Origin: Gymnorhina tibicen | Lineage: Eukaryota > Chordata > Aves > Passeriformes > Artamidae | DNA: 64,000 nt | Assembly: GCA_013399875.1 (NCBI GenBank) | Contig: VXAZ01003252.1 | Span: forward strand, 125,159-189,158 | Reading direction: 5' to 3' | Part shown: positions 59,598 to 64,000 of the stretch, in pieces | Layout of the letters: each line of letters starts with the position of its first letter | How positions within the stretch are numbered: position 1 is the stretch's first letter | Notes under the pieces: model-generated | The model's database searches: none | What the model was told of the DNA's origin: nothing | The model's input: the letters and a program-made list of their open reading frames with translations, nothing else | Translations under genes and position numbers: made by a program

Positions 59598-62400
59598 TAG
59601 TGTATAACAGGTCCACCAATCAATTTTTGAGTGTCAGACTCACCTGTAAAAGTGGCCTTATTTTTTCAGTGCCAACTTTTGCAACAGATTGGTATCATGT
59701 AAAAGCTGTTCATTTACCTAATATTCCACTGGGTCCACTGCACTTTTGTTACCAGTAATGCAGGACTGAGAGTCTGAGAAATTCAATTTCCTCTGCTCCA
59801 TGACCTAATGCATGTCAACAAGAAGTGGCTTCATGTAAGCTTGGCAGTAAGTAGTCAAGGAATCCTAAAGCAGACACACTTATCCTCTTTCTCTTCAGTG
59901 GGTTCTGACTTTATTTTGTTCTTTTCCCATACAATTAAAGCGTCCTGTTAAAGAGAAAAATTAAAAATACATTGTCATAAGACAAACATAAGAATAATAC
60001 GTGAGGCAAGAAAATTACTAAATAAACTTCATTAGACTTTAGAACACGGAGATTAAAATTGTATTATAAAGTTAGAAGGTCCCCATGTCCAGGTAATTCT
60101 ATGGAACTTCATGGCTTTAAACTCTGAGAATTTGTTCTCAACAATTCAATTAATATATTTTAATAATAATATAATAAAATAATATTTTATTTCCCAGTCA
60201 GTTTGAATTTGCAAAATACTCTGATTATATTAAAGAGTAGTTCTTATATTTTTTATTATATGTTTCTTTGTATGTATGTATGCAGTGGATGTGATCACAG
60301 AATGTCTAGTTCATAAAGACACATACACGTGTCCATGTAAATTAGAAGAAATTTGTTAAAATGGCATGAATAAAATTTTATGCATTGCACTCACTCTCAC
60401 TAAAAGTGGTGTAATGAAAAATTTTAGGTGCTCAGATTAGTATCCATCACCTCTGGGTTAGCAGTAGGGCTATTCAAAAAAATCAAAAACTCTACTGGTT
60501 GAAAAGAAGCTAAGCCAATTTTTCACTTAAAAAAAATTTAAAAATCAGAGAAAATTCAACTCCAGGCTGTTCACTCAGGAAATTAAGACTTTCGCCTGAT
60601 ATGTAGAAGGGATTCATGTAAACTGTAGATATAATTCAGCATGTTAGTCATAATGTGAAACTCAATATATGCTTCAAATTTTGACAGTTATGTTCCCATG
60701 TATTTTCACATTCTGTGTTTTGTATATACACACATATTCTGATCTTGATAAAGTTTCAGAACTCATGAAATACATAAGTACAATGAGAATGGAAGACTTG
60801 GTAATTTCTCCAAATAGTTTCTATAATTGTTCAACATACTATGATGTATATACAGCTCAAAAAATCATCATCTGTTCCCTTTCTGGAGCACAACTGGGAG
60901 AGAAAGTCACATGTACTAAAATATGTTCTCATTTACACATACTGACAGAGAGATAATAATCAGTAAGGAGAAGGTTCAACATCACATCCAAGCCTCTCAA
61001 CTTGGTATCTGGGCTGTAGGCTATACTGGGGTTAAGAATATTTTTTCCTCTTCTTTTTGAAGCTGTTTCACTGCGCAGAAAATAATTAAAATTTATAGGA
61101 TCAGAAAGAGAGCAAGCATAACGATAACTCGGTAGCCTACTGGTTCAAAATCTCACTTGAGAAGAGAGACCTGGATTCTGTTCTCTATTCCAAAGACTAT
61201 ACATTTTACATTAGACAGACTTTGGATAACATGTATAAGTAGCTTGTGGAGCAACCTAGACCTTTCTCATCCCAAGTGAATACCTAAGCCAGATGACATT
61301 AGACCCTTACTAACTACTGGACTTTCCAGTGCCTTCTATGAATATTACATTGTAAAGACCACACGATCACTATGTCTGAACATGCAATCTCTTGTTTAAA
61401 ATGAACTCCTGGCATTTTTGCTTGATATCATGCAGTAAAAAGATGAAAAAAAATCTAATGACTATGGTGACTAAGCTATGAGGAGTGCTATAGAGCCATC
61501 AACTATCTATAATGCAGCGTGTTCCTTTTAAGAAATTTCTACTGCTCACTTGAAGAAGGTTCAGTCACTTCCAGCTGAAAATTCTAGGATTATTAATTTC
61601 CTAAAAACATGTTTAATAATATTCCCAATTTAGATTAGAAAATCTGAAAGAAATATTTTGCAATTTATTCTTTGTTATTTTCATGATGACTATTATGTTG
61701 GATCTTAATTATTTCTCAGATTCTAGATGTCATTGACAGAACATATTCATTCCCTTTTTTAGGCTTGTGGCATTCTATTTCTGTGAGTGAGAAATAAACC
61801 CCTGAAATGGAAAAAGACTCAGAGGAGATAAGCAAGGGCGATGTGTGCATGAAGACCAGAAAGTTATGCAGGGTGGGACTGACCACAGATGTTGCAAAGA
61901 AGCTGACTTTATCTCATCACAAAGGGGACCAAAAGGGTGGCCTTTATTTTAGATAAGCATCTATCAACAGTTAAGCAGACCTACTGGCGGTATAAATGTT
62001 TCTCCCAAGTCCACTAAAAGTTTGACTGTTTCCCTGAGTTAGTCAGATCAGCAAAGGTGGTAGTGAATACGTGGTTCAGCTAAGCATAGAGTATAAAACA
62101 AGACAACTGTCAAAAGAATTTAAAAGACAGTAATAAGTTTGAGATGGCTTCAACCCACATTTTCCTTCCCAGCAGCTGGGGACTCCCAGCATCCTGACTG
62201 ATACTGATAATGGGGAACACGTTGGTGCTGTGATCCGACTGTCTATTGATATTGCTTTATTTTGCTAAATTTAACTTATATTTGTATTAGTTTATGCAGT
62301 ATATTTTTAATCACTCTGATAAATCAGAAATCCCACGCAATATCAACTATCTTCATATAAGCAAATTTCATAATAAATATTAAACCTTCCACATGTGGAA
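59598..62400. other. AT-rich intergenic sequence, nothing recognised
   Basis: The longest frame (60669-60956, + strand, 95 codons) has no recognised domain. The stretch 61740-62240 is somewhat G+C-richer, with TATA-like 'agtataaaac' near 62090, but no termini or gene structure were found. Confidence 0.5.
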
Positions 62401-62502
62401 TATATAAAAGAACCTGGTCAGAGAGTATCAGACTAAAAATTTCCTTGTTCCAAATAAGTATAATTTTTAATAAATTCACCACTATGTAAAGATATTTCTC
62501 AG

Positions 62503-62772
62503 TCATGTATTTCTTTTTGTCTGGATATCCTGAAAATTTATTTGTTTATTAAATTCAGCTTCTATGTGCATCACAAGGTTATTTTCCACAGATTCTTTAA
62601 TTATTTCTGTGTATTTTTCTTTCTCTTTGGTTTCTTGATGGAATATATGCATCACATATTTTCTCCAAATGTCTGGAAACACATCTGGGTCAGAAGTTGT
62701 TGAGTTGTTGTTCAAGAACTTTTGTATTATTACTACCATTTTTAATTCCAGTTTCTTATTCTGCAGGCCAGG
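62503..62772 (-). CDS. Candidate terminal coding exon, unrecognised protein (weak)
   Basis: On the minus strand an acceptor-like 'ttctttcccattccatag' ends at about 62773. An open frame of about 90 codons then runs to TGA at 62503. It reads through an internal Met at 62739. The product is charged and looks more protein-like than neighbouring chance frames (segments DPDVFPDIWRKYVMHIFHQE and ETKEKEKYTEIIKESVENN). The frame is open back to about 62845. No domain, no partner exon and no clear poly(A) signal were identified, so function is unknown. It could be a terminal exon, a pseudogene exon or chance. Confidence 0.22.
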   Translation of the reverse strand, partial: PGLQNKKLELKMVVIIQKFLNNNSTTSDPDVFPDIWRKYVMHIFHQETKEKEKYTEIIKESVENNLVMHIEAEFNKQINFQDIQTKRNT

Positions 62773-64000
62773 TCTATGGAATGGGAAAGAAACTACTGCT
62801 ACCTTGTCCAGCTTCAGGAAGGTGGGGCAAATCTCTGCTTGTATTCAGATGAGTGGTTTGATTTCCTTACTGTATTTTTCTTTGTTAAAAGTAGAAAGTG
62901 CAAGATCAAATGTTGTGTCAGATTTGCTCCTTTGCCTTCTATATTCTGGAACATTAGCTAATGAAACTGAACATCCTCATGACAGCAAAAGCTGATAGGA
63001 CAGGTATGAGAAGGACTGTAATTCAAGCTCTGAGAGGGCGTTTGCACACAATGCCTTCTCTCTTTGTATTCTCTCATTCTTCTGATTCAAAACCATATTT
63101 TCCATTCCTCCTAATGCTTAACAGTTTCTTGATTTTCTTTCCATTTTCATTGTCCAAGACCTCCAAATCAGTAAAATTAGGAGGTTGTGGCTTGTGAAAT
63201 CTGCGTTGTTGTGGATGTGGAAGCAAACACATGACGGTGTGAGAACGATTATCATTTTACTGGAACAATCATTAATAGCATACTAATATTTATTTCAGTT
63301 TAAGGGGTTATTTTCTTACCCTTGTTCACGGTGACTTGTATGAGTGAAAGCTTATTGAGCCAGAGCCAACTATTCAGTGCAAAGAAAGTAGAATAAATCA
63401 GGAAAGCATATCACTATCAGGATCACAGCTGTTCTCACTTTGTGTCCTACTTGGTAGCTGGGCTACTGAGAAAAGCAAATACTTCTTTGTCTTATTTCTG
63501 CAGTAAGTAAATGGCATAGCAACCCATTAGCATTGACAAGGTCCTTGTTCCTGAATATCAACTACTTTAACCATTTCTCTTACAACTGTTCTTCCATTAT
63601 ATAAGCCACATCAATCAATGTCTTTTGTTTAAGATTACATGCAATCACAACATTTGATTTTTCAAAAAGAATAAAAAGATAATTTTATTCTGGTTACACA
63701 TTTCTGCTGGCTTTTGAAGAAATTATACATTCTTTAAAACATGACTTATATTCTTTGCTTATAAAACATAAAATTAGTGCTTACCTTATGTAATAAGCAG
63801 ATTCTGAATAGAAAATTGTTACTTCTACACAGGACTGGTCAAATTAAATTTGATTTAAATGAAAACAGTGTGAGTGTTCTGTGGACTGACTGAGTTGCTT
63901 CTTAAATAACATCATAATTTGATATAGACACTAAATGTGTTCCAAAACATATTGAAATTGGCAGTAACAGCCTTACTTCTGTTAACTTCGGTGACTTGGA
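62773..64000. other. AT-rich sequence to window end, nothing firmly recognised
   Basis: The plus-strand frames at 62669-62995 and 62776-62961 start just after a CAG acceptor-like site but show no recognised domain. They overlap the reverse candidate exon. No retroelement was found. Confidence 0.5.

Noticed and set aside
1..64000. CRISPR arrays, bacterial operons, rRNA or tRNA genes
   Set aside because: None was seen: there are no spaced short direct repeats and no recognised RNA gene, and the CR1/ERV content shows this is vertebrate nuclear DNA.

Overview
The window is vertebrate nuclear DNA and almost certainly avian, probably a passerine-like neoavian. It holds eleven recognisable CR1 LINE pieces. 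The 3' ends carry the diagnostic CR1 tail: 'ggttggaagggacc', 'atctagttccaacccc' and short 'attctatgattctatg' repeats. It also holds at least a dozen avian endogenous-retrovirus LTRs, both ERVL-like with 5-bp target duplications and ERVK/alpharetrovirus-like with 6-bp duplications. The rest is AT-rich, single-copy-looking sequence. No gene with a recognisable protein domain or clear exon structure was found, so this looks like a gene desert or a large intron. One CpG-rich stretch at about 10.5-11.6 kb, partly hidden by a 385-base assembly gap, could be a promoter or first exon.

Layout. 1-2.5 kb: a CR1 tail, then a nest of LTR modules bounded by a perfect 6-bp target duplication. 2.5-6.9 kb: mostly featureless, with one LTR fragment. 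6.9-9.9 kb: a pile-up in which two ERVL-type LTRs meet in opposite orientation, the second is split by a 505-bp solo LTR, and CR1 debris follows. 10.5-12.3 kb: the CpG-rich candidate promoter with its gap, abutting a reverse-strand CR1. 12.3-18.6 kb: AT-rich, with two LTR fragments. 18.6-20.6 kb: a long reverse CR1 with a second CR1 inside it, then a well-preserved reverse solo LTR with a perfect duplication. 20.6-37.3 kb: a long quiet stretch holding one CR1. 37.3-39.1 kb: a forward ERVL-type LTR, a CR1 tail and an LTR fragment. 40.4-41.7 kb: an unusual GC-rich higher-order tandem repeat with LTR-like promoter and poly(A) modules, broken by a single N. 44.9-49.0 kb: three more full-length solo LTRs and a CR1 tail. 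49-64 kb: a G+C-rich patch with a hairpin, two more CR1 pieces, one full reverse LTR and two weak coding candidates.

The annotated sequences do not form a pathway. They record successive retroelement insertions, often one inside another, and nesting gives relative ages in several places. No novel protein-coding system was found. The items most worth checking are the 755-bp higher-order repeat with its N, the gapped CpG island, the nested LTR clusters, and a possible reverse-strand terminal exon near 62.5-62.8 kb. Family names rest on recognised sequence signatures only; no database search was run.
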